Source: Allobrachymonas denitrificans DSM 15123 (GTDB lineage: Bacteria > Pseudomonadota > Gammaproteobacteria > Burkholderiales > Burkholderiaceae_C). From it: a DNA stretch of 64,000 bases. The stretch spans positions 62,001-126,000 of the forward strand of contig NZ_FOCW01000002.1 of NCBI RefSeq assembly GCF_900110225.1, written 5' to 3'. The notes beneath the pieces are model-generated. The model searched no databases. It was given only the letters and a program-made list of their open reading frames with translations, and had not been told where the DNA came from. Position numbers and translations under genes: made by a program. Shown here one piece after another: positions 47,374 through 57,893 of the stretch; position 1 is the stretch's first letter, and every line of letters begins with the position of its first letter.

Positions 47374-47568
47374 GACATCTCTTGATCTTGGGGAAACCCG
47401 GTTGCCGGCACTGTGCAACAGCACGGCGGGAACGGGAGCCTGAAACGCGACAGAAAAAAGCTGTGCACCCCAGACACCTTGCTACCAAAATGGCAACTGT
47501 TGATACCAATCATAACTCAGATACGTGTTTTAATTCAACAAGCATTGAATATGGCTTCGGGAGTTCCC
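47374..47568. promoter_or_regulatory. Divergent control region of the exporter operon
   Basis: 195 A/T-richer bases between the channel gene and the TetR gene. An imperfect palindrome TTGCTACCA-AAA-TGGCAA (47479-47496) is a candidate TetR operator. No consensus promoter pair was identified on either strand. Confidence 0.45.
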
Positions 47569-48237
47569 ATGTCTGCCACCCCTGCACGTGATACCTCTGC
47601 CGTCCACCGTCGGCCTGGTCGTCCGGGCAGTTCTGCCGGCGAGGACGGACGCCAGCGCCTGTTGCAGGCGGCAGAGGACGTTTTTGCCTCCCAGGGCTTC
47701 GAGCCGGCCAGTCTGCGTGCTATTGCGGATCTCGCGGGGCTGGATCCGGCACTGGTTTCGCACCATTTCGGTTCCAAGCAGCGACTGTGGCATGCGGCTG
47801 TGGATGCGGTGGCAGAACGCCAGAAACCTCTGCTTCCGGTGTTGCAGGGGATCGTGGATGCGCCATCCCCGCTGCTGCAGCGGGTGCATGATGCGGTCGA
47901 CTTCTTCATCGATCTGGCCGATCAGCAGCGCGCGCTGTTCCGCTTCATCCAGCGGGAGCTGGGGCACTCGGGACCGCGTCTGCACTATCTGACCGAACGG
48001 CTCGTGCAGCCTTGCTATGCAATTTGTGCGCCTCTATGGCAGCAGGCCATCGAGCAGCGCGTGCTGCTTAGCCCGCATCCGGCTGTGTTTCACTTCCTGC
48101 TGTTGGGAGCGCTGAGCACGACCCTCGGGGCGGTGCCGATGATTGCGCAACTGGCCGGGGAAGAGGTGGATCGCCAGGCGATCCTGCACTCGCTGCGATT
48201 GATCCTGCAGGGGCATTTTCCGGATGCGCTACCGTAG
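47569..48237 (+). CDS. TetR family transcriptional regulator
   Basis: Repressor of 222 residues. Helix-turn-helix with SLRAIADLAGLDPALVSHHF and GSKQRLWHAAVDAV; a C-terminal domain resembling the CerR/YbiH (DUF1956) group. The first 25 residues are basic. ATG at 47569 has GGGAG six bases upstream; ATG at 47551 is an alternative. Divergent from the exporter operon, so it likely represses that operon and releases it on binding an exported compound. Confidence 0.9.
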   Translation: MSATPARDTSAVHRRPGRPGSSAGEDGRQRLLQAAEDVFASQGFEPASLRAIADLAGLDPALVSHHFGSKQRLWHAAVDAVAERQKPLLPVLQGIVDAPSPLLQRVHDAVDFFIDLADQQRALFRFIQRELGHSGPRLHYLTERLVQPCYAICAPLWQQAIEQRVLLSPHPAVFHFLLLGALSTTLGAVPMIAQLAGEEVDRQAILHSLRLILQGHFPDALP

Positions 48238-48298
48238 GAGCGCCGCTGCAGTAAGGCCGCGCTCCTTGTTGCTACCCGCAACGGCAGAGCAGCCAGAG

Positions 48299-49384
48299 TC
48301 ACCGTAAGCGGAACTCGATCACAATCGGCGATGGCACGCTGCCGTCAATGTCCTTGGGCAGCGTGTCGGTCTTGTCGATGGCACGCAGCACGGCCTGGTC
48401 CCAGCTGCGGTTGCCGCTGGAACGGATGATGCGACGCGCGGTGATGGTGCCGTCGGGCGCGGCACGCACTTCCACGTCGGTGCGCGGACTGTCGCCTTCG
48501 TCATCGTTGTAGGTGATATTGGGGCGCACCTTGGCGCGGACCTTGGCCGCGTAGCCAGAGGAGGGGCCACCGCGCGACTTCGCATCCTTACCACTTCCGG
48601 TCGTGCCTTTGCCGCCGGACGCGCCAGCGCCATCTCCACCTCCAGCGCTGCCCGCGAGAGCGCGCATGCGATCGAGCTGCGCCTTGCGTGCAGCATCGGC
48701 ATCGCGTTTGGCTGCAGCCTCCTTGGCGGCCTGAGCCTTGGCGGCAGCCTCGGCCTTGCTGCGCGCAGCCGCATCAGCTTTCGCCTCTGCAGCGGCTTTG
48801 GCATCCTGTTGCGCCTTCGCGCGCGCTTCTTGCTGTTCGCGTGCCTTATCCTTTGCAGCCTGCTCCCGCGCCTGGCGTTCTGCCTGCAGCTGTTTCTGCT
48901 TCTCCGCTTCGCGCTTGCGCAGGGCGATTTCGGCTTCCTGTTCGCGCGCCTGACGGGTCTGTTCGGCACGTTGCTGCGCTGCGCGCTCGCGTTCCTGGGC
49001 CTGTTGCTGCTTGTCCTCGGCCAACTGGCGACGCTTGGCCTCCCGCTGCTGCCGTTGTGCAGCGGCTTGTTGGGCCGCTTCACGCGCTTGCTGCTCGCGC
49101 GCCACGCGAATCGCCTCGTCGGCGTTGGCCGTGTTTGCCTCGTTGCGCGTCTCTGCCTCCCTGGCTGGCGCCGCAGGGCCTTTGGGTCCGCCTTCCTGCG
49201 AAGGCGTCATGTCCCAGATCTCGGCGTCATACACGGCCGTCTGCGGATCCGACTTCCAGTTCACCCCCAGCGCCAGCAGCCCGACCAGACCCACATGCAC
49301 CAGCAGCGCAAGTGCCACTGACTTGCCCACGCCACGCGGGCGCGGCGGAGCAAATTCATCGCGGAGGGCAGTGGTATCCAGCAT
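48299..49384 (-). CDS. tolA: Cell envelope integrity protein TolA
   Basis: 361 residues in the three TolA parts: an N-terminal membrane helix (about 20-40), a very long Ala/Lys/Glu/Gln/Arg helical rod (about 75-245), a Gly-rich hinge, and a C-terminal TonB-like domain with PRTDVEVRAAPDGTITARRI. It links the TolQR motor to the outer membrane during division. ATG at 49384, 18 bases after tolR. No tolB or pal follows; the TetR gene converges from the other side. Confidence 0.93.
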   Translation of the reverse strand: MLDTTALRDEFAPPRPRGVGKSVALALLVHVGLVGLLALGVNWKSDPQTAVYDAEIWDMTPSQEGGPKGPAAPAREAETRNEANTANADEAIRVAREQQAREAAQQAAAQRQQREAKRRQLAEDKQQQAQERERAAQQRAEQTRQAREQEAEIALRKREAEKQKQLQAERQAREQAAKDKAREQQEARAKAQQDAKAAAEAKADAAARSKAEAAAKAQAAKEAAAKRDADAARKAQLDRMRALAGSAGGGDGAGASGGKGTTGSGKDAKSRGGPSSGYAAKVRAKVRPNITYNDDEGDSPRTDVEVRAAPDGTITARRIIRSSGNRSWDQAVLRAIDKTDTLPKDIDGSVPSPIVIEFRLR

Positions 49385-49402
49385 CAGCGCAAATCACCCG
49401 CC

Positions 49403-49822
<420 letters not shown>

Positions 49823-49837
49823 GGCAGGCTCCTCGTT

Positions 49838-50542
49838 TCAGTGGCCCGAGGCCGTGCTGGCGGCAGATTGCACACCGGTGTTGCGCTGCAGGATGTTGGA
49901 AAACTCCTCGATGAAGGTTTCCTGCGATACCGCCACGCGGTCGATGTCGCGCGCGAAGTAGTTGTAGGCCACCACCGCCGGAATGGCGGCGAACAGGCCG
50001 AGGGCCGTGGCCACCAGCGCTTCGGCAATGCCGGGCGCTACCGTGGCCAGCGTGACCTGTTCCATGGCGGAGAGGCCGGTGAAGGCGTGCATGATGCCCC
50101 ACACCGTGCCGAACAGGCCGACGTAGGGGGAGATGGAGCCGACCGAAGCCAGGAAGGACATGCCGCTTTCGATGCTGTCCACCTCGCGCTGGTAGCTGGC
50201 GCGCATGGCGCGGCGGGCGCCGTCCAGCAGTGTGGCGTCGGACACATGGCGCTCGCGCAGCTTGAGGAATTCGCGCATGCCGCTGGCAAAGATGCGTTCG
50301 GTCGGGCCGGCCAGCTTGGCGTTCTGGCTGGCGCCGGCGTACAGCTCGGTCAGGTTGCTGCCCGACCAGAAATTGCGCTCGAAGGCGTCATTGAGCTTGC
50401 GCGTGCGCTTGAGGGCGCCGATCTTGCTGAAGATCGCGGCCCAGCTGGCCACCGACACCACCAGCAGCAGCGCCATCACTGCCTGTACCACCCAGCTGGC
50501 ATTGAGTACCAGCCGCACGATGTCCATGTCCTGTGCGTTCAT
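49838..50542 (-). CDS. tolQ: Tol-Pal motor protein TolQ
   Basis: Inner-membrane protein of 234 residues, ExbB/TolQ/MotA family, with three membrane helices and a large cytoplasmic loop. The conserved GSISPYVGLFGTVWGIMHAF and TVAPGIAEALVATALGLFAA segments are clear. ATG at 50542 with CAGGAATTGC upstream; an open upstream extension in the ybgC gap is ignored. Part of ybgC-tolQ-tolR-tolA. Confidence 0.95.
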   Translation of the reverse strand: MNAQDMDIVRLVLNASWVVQAVMALLLVVSVASWAAIFSKIGALKRTRKLNDAFERNFWSGSNLTELYAGASQNAKLAGPTERIFASGMREFLKLRERHVSDATLLDGARRAMRASYQREVDSIESGMSFLASVGSISPYVGLFGTVWGIMHAFTGLSAMEQVTLATVAPGIAEALVATALGLFAAIPAVVAYNYFARDIDRVAVSQETFIEEFSNILQRNTGVQSAASTASGH

Positions 50543-50573
50543 GCAATTCCTGTTGTTGGTTGGCGGGGCTGGC

Positions 50574-50981
50574 TCAGTGGCCGGCCACCATGATGGCGTG
50601 AAGTTCGGCCGGCATGCGCGCCGGCTGCATGCTGGCGGCATCGACCCAGCCGATGCGGATACTGCCTTCGGCCAGCAGCGGGCCGTCCAGGCCACCCAGG
50701 CGTGCCGTCTGCGCGATCACGCAGGAGGCCTTGCCGATCTGCACCGGGTCGGCCGTGACGCAGAGCACATCATCCAGCCGGGCCGGGCGGTGGTACTTCA
50801 TTTCTGTTGCGCTCACCACGAACATGCCGCCACTGCGCTCGCGCAGCTCATGCTGTTGCACCCCGAGCGCGCGCAGCCATTCGGTGCGGGCACGCTCGAA
50901 GAACTTCAGATAGTTAGCATAGAAGACAATGCCGCCGGCATCGGTGTCTTCCCAGTAAACGCGGATGTCAAAGTGAAACAT
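50574..50981 (-). CDS. ybgC: Tol-Pal associated acyl-CoA thioesterase YbgC
   Basis: Hot-dog fold thioesterase of 135 residues. The active site reads YWEDTDAGGIVFYANYLKFF with Asp14 as the catalytic residue. Family members cleave short-chain acyl-CoA or acyl carrier protein thioesters at the membrane. ATG at 50981. It stands first in the tol set, 31 bases before tolQ and 23 bases after the aminotransferase gene. Confidence 0.94.
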   Translation of the reverse strand: MFHFDIRVYWEDTDAGGIVFYANYLKFFERARTEWLRALGVQQHELRERSGGMFVVSATEMKYHRPARLDDVLCVTADPVQIGKASCVIAQTARLGGLDGPLLAEGSIRIGWVDAASMQPARMPAELHAIMVAGH

Positions 50982-51004
50982 GATGTTGCGGTGCAGCAGA
51001 CGCC

Positions 51005-52195
51005 TCAGGCGAGGCGCTTGAGCCGTTCCACTGCCTCCTGCAACTGGGGTAGGGCGCTGGCCGTGGAAAAGCGCAGGAAGCGGCTGGTGTCGGCCACGCC
51101 AAAATCGCGGCCGGGTGTGGCAACGATCTGGGCGCGCTCCATCAGCGCGAAGGTGGCGTCCCAGCTGTTGTCCACGCCGAGACGCTCGAACCAGCTGCTA
51201 CAGTCGGCCCAGGCGTAGAAGGCGCCATCGGGGCGCACCGGCACGGTCAGGCCGAGTGCATCGAGTTGCGGCACGAACCAGTCGCGGCGCGCCTGGAATT
51301 CGGCACGGCGCTGTTCGTAGATGGCAATGCTCTCCGGCTCGAAGCAGGCCACGCCGGCATGCTGCGCCACCGTGCTCGGGCAGATGAACAGGTGCTGCGA
51401 GAGCAGCTCCACCGTCTTGGCCAGTGCAGGCGGCAGCACCACCCAGCCCAGACGCCAGCCGGTCATGCTGAAGTACTTGCTGAAGCTGTTGATGCTGATG
51501 ACGTCATCGCCCAGCGCCAGTGCACTGTGGCTGTAGGCTTCGTCATAGCTCAGGCCGAGGTAGATCTCGTCCACGATGGTGACGCCGCCCTTGCTGCGCA
51601 CGAATTCGTGGATGGCGCGCAGCTCTTGCGGCGCAATCGAGGTGCCGGTGGGGTTGGACGGGCTGGCCAGCATCACGCCGCGTGTGTGTTCGCCCCAGTG
51701 CTCGGCCACCTTGGCGGCGCTGAGCTGGAAGCGCTCGGCCGCGCCGGAGGGAATCAGCCTGGGCGTGCCCTCGGCCAGGCTCACGAAGTGGCGGTTGCAC
51801 GGATAGCTGGGATCCGGCATCAGGATCTCGTCACCCTGGTCGATCAGCGCCATGCACACCAGCTGCAGCGCCGCCGAGGCGCCGGCAGTGACGACGATGC
51901 GGTCGGGCGACACGTCCAGCCCGAAGCGGTCTGCATACCACTGGCTGATGCGTTCGCGCAGCGCCGGCAGGCCGTTGGACTGGGTGTATTGCGTGTTGCC
52001 GTCGCGGATGCAGCGGGCAGCCGCCTCGGCCACCAGCGGCGGGGCGGTGAAGTCGGGTTCGCCAATGTTCAGGTAGATCAGCGGATCACTGCCCGCTGGC
52101 AGCCGCGCCTGCAACTGCTGCGCGGCCTTGACGATCTCCATCACATAGAAGGGCTCGATCTGATCGGCGCGGCGCGCCAGGCGCGGCCCCGTCAT
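51005..52195 (-). CDS. Class I/II PLP-dependent aminotransferase
   Basis: Cytoplasmic enzyme of 396 residues with fold type I features: INIGEPDF-like substrate loop ([11 protein letters not shown]), [15 protein letters not shown], and the PLP lysine in [16 protein letters not shown]. Sequence style is closer to the aspartate/aromatic aminotransferase-like group than to histidinol-phosphate enzymes; substrate not determined. ATG overlaps the nusB stop (ATGA). It is an uncommon partner between nusB and ybgC. Confidence 0.9.
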   Translation of the reverse strand: MTGPRLARRADQIEPFYVMEIVKAAQQLQARLPAGSDPLIYLNIGEPDFTAPPLVAEAAARCIRDGNTQYTQSNGLPALRERISQWYADRFGLDVSPDRIVVTAGASAALQLVCMALIDQGDEILMPDPSYPCNRHFVSLAEGTPRLIPSGAAERFQLSAAKVAEHWGEHTRGVMLASPSNPTGTSIAPQELRAIHEFVRSKGGVTIVDEIYLGLSYDEAYSHSALALGDDVISINSFSKYFSMTGWRLGWVVLPPALAKTVELLSQHLFICPSTVAQHAGVACFEPESIAIYEQRRAEFQARRDWFVPQLDALGLTVPVRPDGAFYAWADCSSWFERLGVDNSWDATFALMERAQIVATPGRDFGVADTSRFLRFSTASALPQLQEAVERLKRLA

Positions 52196-52782
52196 GCCTT
52201 CCTGCTGCGGTCGTGCTCGACCTCGGTGGCGCGCAGGCGCGGTGCCAGCGCGTGCAGCACGCCGTTCACGTACTTATGGCCGTCGGTGCCGCCAAAGGAC
52301 TTGGCCAGTTCGATGCACTCGTTCAGCACCACGCGCCAGGGCACGTCGGGGCAGAACTTGAACTCGTACACGCCGATCCACATGCAGGCATGCTCGATCG
52401 GGGAAATCTCTTTCCAGCCACGGTCCAGCAGCGGCTCGATCAACTGGTCGAGCTCCTTGCCCTGCTCCACGCAGCCGTGAAAAACGGCATCGAAGTGGGC
52501 GGAATCACCCTTGTGGAAGCCGGTCAGCTCGCGCGTGAACTGGTCGATGGCCGCCGCGTCGTTCTGGCCGACCAGATGCTGGTACAGCGCCTGCACGATG
52601 AACTCACGGGCGCGCGAGCGGCCGATCTTGCTGGAGGGCTTGCGGGCGCGCGGTGCAGCGGGTTTCTGCTGGGCCGCAGCCTTTTCGGCGGCGGCGTGTT
52701 CCTGCCGCACGGCCTGCTGCAGCGCCTGTTCGGGCGTCAGCGCAGCATCCTCTGCGCCGGACTTGGGAGTGGATGCAGTCAT
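52192..52782 (-). CDS. nusB: Transcription antitermination factor NusB
   Basis: RNA-binding protein for rRNA antitermination, 196 residues, longer than the usual 140 because of an N-terminal extension of about 50 Ala/Lys/Pro/Glu-rich residues. The NusB core starts at [17 protein letters not shown] and includes [20 protein letters not shown] and [21 protein letters not shown] at 52782, directly after ribH (stop at 52785). The ribH-nusB linkage is widespread. Confidence 0.95.
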   Translation of the reverse strand: MTASTPKSGAEDAALTPEQALQQAVRQEHAAAEKAAAQQKPAAPRARKPSSKIGRSRAREFIVQALYQHLVGQNDAAAIDQFTRELTGFHKGDSAHFDAVFHGCVEQGKELDQLIEPLLDRGWKEISPIEHACMWIGVYEFKFCPDVPWRVVLNECIELAKSFGGTDGHKYVNGVLHALAPRLRATEVEHDRSRKA

Positions 52783-52784
52783 GC

Positions 52785-53267
52785 TCAGGCCTCGGCCATG
52801 GTTTCGAGCAGCAGCGCCATTTCCACCGCCACGCGGGCAGCGTCCACGCCTTTTTCGACCTGGCGGGCCTGCGCCTGCTCCAGGTTTTCGACGGTGAGGA
52901 TGGCGTTGGCGATCGGCAGGCCGTGGTCCAGCGAAATGCGGGTCACGCCCGCGCCGGATTCATTGGCCACCAGTTCGAAGTGGTAGGTTTCGCCGCGGAT
53001 GATGCAGCCCAGGGCAATCAGCGCGTCGTAGTCGGAGCGGTCGGCCAGGGCCTGCAGCGCCAGTGGTACTTCCAGCGCACCGGGCACCTGCACCAGCGTC
53101 ACGTTCTTGGCCTTGACGCCGAGCTGCATCAGCTCGCCCAGGCAGGCTTCGGCCAAGGAGTCGGTAATGTCGGCGTTCCAGCGCGCCTGCACGATGCCGA
53201 TGCGCAGCTTTTTGCCGTTGAGTTGACTGGTGATAGCGTCCAGATCGCCCTTGTCAGCGTTTTTCAT
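52785..53267 (-). CDS. ribH: 6,7-Dimethyl-8-ribityllumazine synthase
   Basis: Penultimate riboflavin enzyme, joining 3,4-dihydroxybutanone phosphate and the ribityl-pyrimidine. 160 residues. Motifs: [21 protein letters not shown], and [20 protein letters not shown] with the catalytic His. ATG at 53267, 27 bases after the ribBA stop. It forms icosahedral or pentameric shells in other species. Confidence 0.97.
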   Translation of the reverse strand: MKNADKGDLDAITSQLNGKKLRIGIVQARWNADITDSLAEACLGELMQLGVKAKNVTLVQVPGALEVPLALQALADRSDYDALIALGCIIRGETYHFELVANESGAGVTRISLDHGLPIANAILTVENLEQAQARQVEKGVDAARVAVEMALLLETMAEA

Positions 53268-53294
53268 GATGGATGTCTGTGTAAATGCGGTAAA

Positions 53295-54440
<1,146 letters not shown>

Positions 54441-54648
54441 GGGGCAATGGCTTTCGAAACAGGTCCTGCGGGATGGCAGGGATTGACTATTATCGCCGAT
54501 GCATGGCGTAGGGGTATCAATAAGGTCGTGTGCGGCAGACTGCCGGTTGCTCACGGTGGCCGCCTTGCCAGGGCGATGCATGCAGCGGTGTTCAGAGGAC
54601 GGCTCCCCCGCGAATGCGGAACCGCATGGCGAACAGGGCAGGCAGGCG

Positions 54649-55872
54649 TCAGCGCGACGAGGCAGGCGGCAACGTCGGCGGGGCTGCGCGATCATGCAGC
54701 ACCCGGAACAGGATGTAGAACACCAGGCTCGCAATAGCCATGCCCGCCATGCCCAGCGCCAGATACAGCCCGCTGCCGAACAGCAGTGGCACCACCACGC
54801 CGGCCATGGTGGCAAACACCACCATCTGCGTGAACGATTGCAGCGAAGAGGCCAGACCCTGATTGTGCGGGAAGAAGTCCATCGCGCCCATGGTGACGGC
54901 TGGCGTCAGGAAAGACAGGCCGAAGGAGTAGATGAACAGCGGCAGCACCGCCCACGGAATCCGCACCTCGCTGCCCAGCATCAGGTTGTAGCTCACGTTG
55001 AAGATGGCCGCCACGGCCATGATGATGAAGGCGGTCTGCACAAAGGTGCGGCGCGGCAGGCGGTGCGCCAGCCGGCTGGCGATGGCCGAGCCGCTGATCA
55101 GGCCGCCCACCAGCGGGATGAACATCCAGCCGAAATCGGTTTCCTTCAGGTGCAGGATGTCCATGATGAAGTGCGAGGCCGAGCCGATGTAGAGCGAGAA
55201 GCCGGCAAAGGCGGTGGCCAGCATCAGGATCAGCAGCACGAAGCGCGGGTGGCGCAGGCAGCTGATGTATTGCGCGACGATGGCACGCGGGTGGAAGGGC
55301 TGGCGTTGTTCCTGCGGCAGGCTCTCGGGCAGATGGCGCCAGACCAGCACCAGCATCAGCGCGCCGAACAGCACGGAAAAGCCGAACACCCAGCGCCAGC
55401 CCAGCAGCACCTGCAGCCAGCCACCCAGAATCGGCGCGATGGCCGGTGCCAGGCCGAACACCATGGTCATGTGCGACATCATGCGTTGCGCTTCGGCCCC
55501 CTTGAACAGGTCGCGCACGATGGCGCGGCTCACCACGGTGCCGCCGCCCGAGCCCAGGCCCTGCAGCACGCGGAAGAACAGCAGCCATTCGATGCTGGGG
55601 CTGAGCGCGGCGCCCAGCGAGGCCAGCGTGTAGACCGCCAGCGACACCAGGATCACCTTGCGCCGCCCGAACGCATCGGACAGCGTGCCGTAGAACAGCA
55701 TCATGCCGGCAAAGGCAAACAGGAACAGGCCCAGCGTCTGCTGGACCATCACTTCATCGGTGTTGAGATCCTGCCGGATGGCGCTGAACGACGGCAGGTA
55801 GGCGTCGATCGCCAGCGGGCCGACCATGGTGAGGGCGGACAGCAGCAGGAGCAGTCGGAAATAGGAAGACAT
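54649..55872 (-). CDS. Bcr/CflA family MFS multidrug exporter
   Basis: Twelve-helix major facilitator of 407 residues. Hallmarks of the drug:proton antiporter-1 group: AIDAYLPSFSAI in helix 1, GTLSDAFGRRKVIL in loop 2-3, and RVLQGLGSGGGTVVSRAIVRD in helix 4. ATG at 55872. Substrate unknown. It lies upstream of ribBA on the same strand, 208 bases away, so probably a separate unit. Confidence 0.92.
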   Translation of the reverse strand: MSSYFRLLLLLSALTMVGPLAIDAYLPSFSAIRQDLNTDEVMVQQTLGLFLFAFAGMMLFYGTLSDAFGRRKVILVSLAVYTLASLGAALSPSIEWLLFFRVLQGLGSGGGTVVSRAIVRDLFKGAEAQRMMSHMTMVFGLAPAIAPILGGWLQVLLGWRWVFGFSVLFGALMLVLVWRHLPESLPQEQRQPFHPRAIVAQYISCLRHPRFVLLILMLATAFAGFSLYIGSASHFIMDILHLKETDFGWMFIPLVGGLISGSAIASRLAHRLPRRTFVQTAFIIMAVAAIFNVSYNLMLGSEVRIPWAVLPLFIYSFGLSFLTPAVTMGAMDFFPHNQGLASSLQSFTQMVVFATMAGVVVPLLFGSGLYLALGMAGMAIASLVFYILFRVLHDRAAPPTLPPASSR

Positions 55873-55921
55873 AACCGATCAGGATACGGTGATTTTTGTG
55901 GTGGCGCAGGCAAATGCCATC

Positions 55922-55950
55922 AAAAAACCGCCTGTTGGTGGCAGACGGTT
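55922..55950 (-). terminator. Intrinsic terminator of the 3-hydroxybutyrate dehydrogenase gene
   Basis: Nine-base arms AACCGTCTG/CAGGCGGTT (one T-G pair) around CCACCAA, followed on the minus strand by TTTT. It lies 66 bases after the stop of the dehydrogenase gene and before the MFS gene start. Confidence 0.8.
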
Positions 55951-56015
55951 CTCAGGGGCCGACTCGCGCCGGCAGGACGGAGCGGGGCACATTCCCCGCT
56001 CTTTGCGCACCAGGC

Positions 56016-56798
56016 TTACTGCGCCGTCCAGCCTCCATCCATGTTCCACGCCACGCCGCGCACGTTGTTGCCGGCGGGCGAGCAGAAGAACACGGCCAGC
56101 GCGCCCAGTTCTTCGGGCGTGGTGAACTGCAGGGACGGCTCCTTTTCGCGCAGCAGGTTCTTCTGCGCTTCTTCCACGCTGATGTTGCCTTCCTGCGCGC
56201 GGGCGTCGATCTGCTTTTGCACCAGCGGCGTCAGCACCCAGCCGGGGCAGATCGCATTGCAGGTGACGCCGGTGGTGGCGTTCTCGAGCGCGGTGACCTT
56301 GGTCAGGCCGATCACGCCGTGCTTGGCCGCCACATAGGCAGACTTCTCGACGGAGGCCACCAGACCGTGGATGGATGCCACGTTGATGATGCGGCCCCAG
56401 TTGGCTTCGCGCATGGCGGGGATGGCCAGGCGCGTGGCGTGGAAGGCGCTGCTCAGGTTGATGGCCAGGATGGCGTCCCACTTCTCGACCGGGAAATCTT
56501 CCACGCGCGCCACATGCTGGATGCCGGCGTTGTTGACGAGAATGTCCACGCGGCCGAACTTCTCGGCGGCAAAGGCCATCATGGCCTCGATTTCGGCCGG
56601 CTTGCTCATGTCGGCGCCGTGGTAGGCCGTGGTGATGCCGTATGCGGCACCGGCCTGTTCGACCTCGCGTTGCGGGCCTTCATGGTCGCCAAAGCCGTTC
56701 AGCACCACATTGGCGCCTTGTGCAGCCAGCGCCTTGGCGATGCCGAGGCCGATACCGCTGGTCGATCCGGTCACCAGCGCAGTTTTTCCCTTGAGCAT
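56016..56798 (-). CDS. 3-Hydroxybutyrate dehydrogenase
   Basis: Short-chain dehydrogenase of 260 residues that interconverts D-3-hydroxybutyrate and acetoacetate with NAD, a step in the use of polyhydroxybutyrate. Cofactor loop TGSTSGIGLG, NNAGIQHVA, Ser in NVASIHGL, and the Tyr-Lys pair in AYVAAKHGVIGLTK. The NAGIQHV and PGWVLTPLVQKQI segments are typical of HbdH. ATG at 56798 with AAGGAGAGACTGC upstream. It is a single-gene unit with its own terminator. Confidence 0.94.
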   Translation of the reverse strand: MLKGKTALVTGSTSGIGLGIAKALAAQGANVVLNGFGDHEGPQREVEQAGAAYGITTAYHGADMSKPAEIEAMMAFAAEKFGRVDILVNNAGIQHVARVEDFPVEKWDAILAINLSSAFHATRLAIPAMREANWGRIINVASIHGLVASVEKSAYVAAKHGVIGLTKVTALENATTGVTCNAICPGWVLTPLVQKQIDARAQEGNISVEEAQKNLLREKEPSLQFTTPEELGALAVFFCSPAGNNVRGVAWNMDGGWTAQ

Positions 56799-56909
56799 GC
56801 AGTCTCTCCTTGTTGTCTCTGTCGGGGCATTATTCAGGTACGATGAAATCCGTATGGGGCGCGACGCGCTGCCAGCCTGTCATCCACCTTCATCAGCGGA
56901 TTTCCGACC

Positions 56910-57842
56910 ATGACACAGCCCACACTCCAGCACATTGTATGCACGTCCGGTGACCACGCTTTTCGCATGGCCTGGTGGCAGTGGGGCGACCCGAATGCTT
57001 CGCACGTGGTGCTGTGTGTGCACGGCCTGACGCGCCAGGGGCGTGACTTCGACGTACTGGCGCGCGCGCTGCTGGCCGATGCCGAACAGCGCGGCCTGCC
57101 GCCCATGCGCATCATCTGCCCCGATGTGCCCGGCCGTGGCCGCAGCGAATGGCTGCGCGAGCCGGCGCTGTACCAGGTGCCAACTTATGTGGGCGCCATG
57201 CTGCAGTTGCTGGCCTATCTGCACCAGCAGGCGCCGATCGGCCGCCTCGACTGGGTGGGCACCAGCATGGGCGGCCTGATCGCCATGGGCATCCATGCCG
57301 TGATGGGCACCGAAAGCTGGCCGCTGCCGTCGCCCATCCACAAGCTGGTGTTGAACGATGTGGGCCCGGTGATCACCTGGGAGTCGATCCAGCGCATCGG
57401 CAGCTACGTGATGGATACCGGCCACTTTGCCGATGAGGCAGAGGCGCTGGCGGCGTTGCAACAGCGCTTCGTCAACTTCGGCCCGCATACGCCCGAGCAA
57501 TGGGCCGAACTGAATCGCCCCATGCTGCGTCCGCACCATGAAGGTGGCCTGCAACTGCACTACGACCCGACGCTGGGCCTGGGCTTTCGCCATGTGCCGC
57601 GCGAGGCCTTTGTGCAGGGCGAGGCCATCCTCTGGAAGTTGTACGAAGCCATGCGTACGCCCACGTTGCTGCTGCGTGGCGCCGATTCCGACCTGCTGAC
57701 GGCGCCCGCAGCCAGGGCGATGACGGAGCATGGCCCCAAACCGCATCTGGTCGAGTTTGCCGGCGTGGGCCATGCGCCCACGCTGGTGCAGGACGACCAG
57801 GTGGAGGCCGTGCGGCATTTCCTGCTGGATGCGGATGCCTGA
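56910..57842 (+). CDS. Alpha/beta hydrolase
   Basis: Hydrolase of 310 residues. HG oxyanion motif in LCVHGLTRQGRDFD, nucleophile Ser in WVGTSMGGLIAMG, an Asp in LLLRGADSDLLT, and the catalytic His in GVGHAPTLV. No signal peptide, so it is cytoplasmic. Candidate reactions include ester, lactone or C-C bond hydrolysis. ATG at 56910 lacks a strong binding site. It lies 111 bases from the divergent 3-hydroxybutyrate dehydrogenase gene and 51 bases before relA. A polyhydroxybutyrate link is possible but unproven. Confidence 0.87.
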   Translation: MTQPTLQHIVCTSGDHAFRMAWWQWGDPNASHVVLCVHGLTRQGRDFDVLARALLADAEQRGLPPMRIICPDVPGRGRSEWLREPALYQVPTYVGAMLQLLAYLHQQAPIGRLDWVGTSMGGLIAMGIHAVMGTESWPLPSPIHKLVLNDVGPVITWESIQRIGSYVMDTGHFADEAEALAALQQRFVNFGPHTPEQWAELNRPMLRPHHEGGLQLHYDPTLGLGFRHVPREAFVQGEAILWKLYEAMRTPTLLLRGADSDLLTAPAARAMTEHGPKPHLVEFAGVGHAPTLVQDDQVEAVRHFLLDADA

Positions 57843-57893
57843 CAGAAGAGCAAGGCGCGGACGTCGCGTGACGTTCGCCTGAGAGACCCAGAA

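Noticed and set aside
54441-54648. FMN riboswitch expected before ribBA
   Set aside because: The conserved RFN element sequences (AGGGUUC-like start, paired GC arms, GAUGAAAGA-like end) could not be found in the 208 bases.
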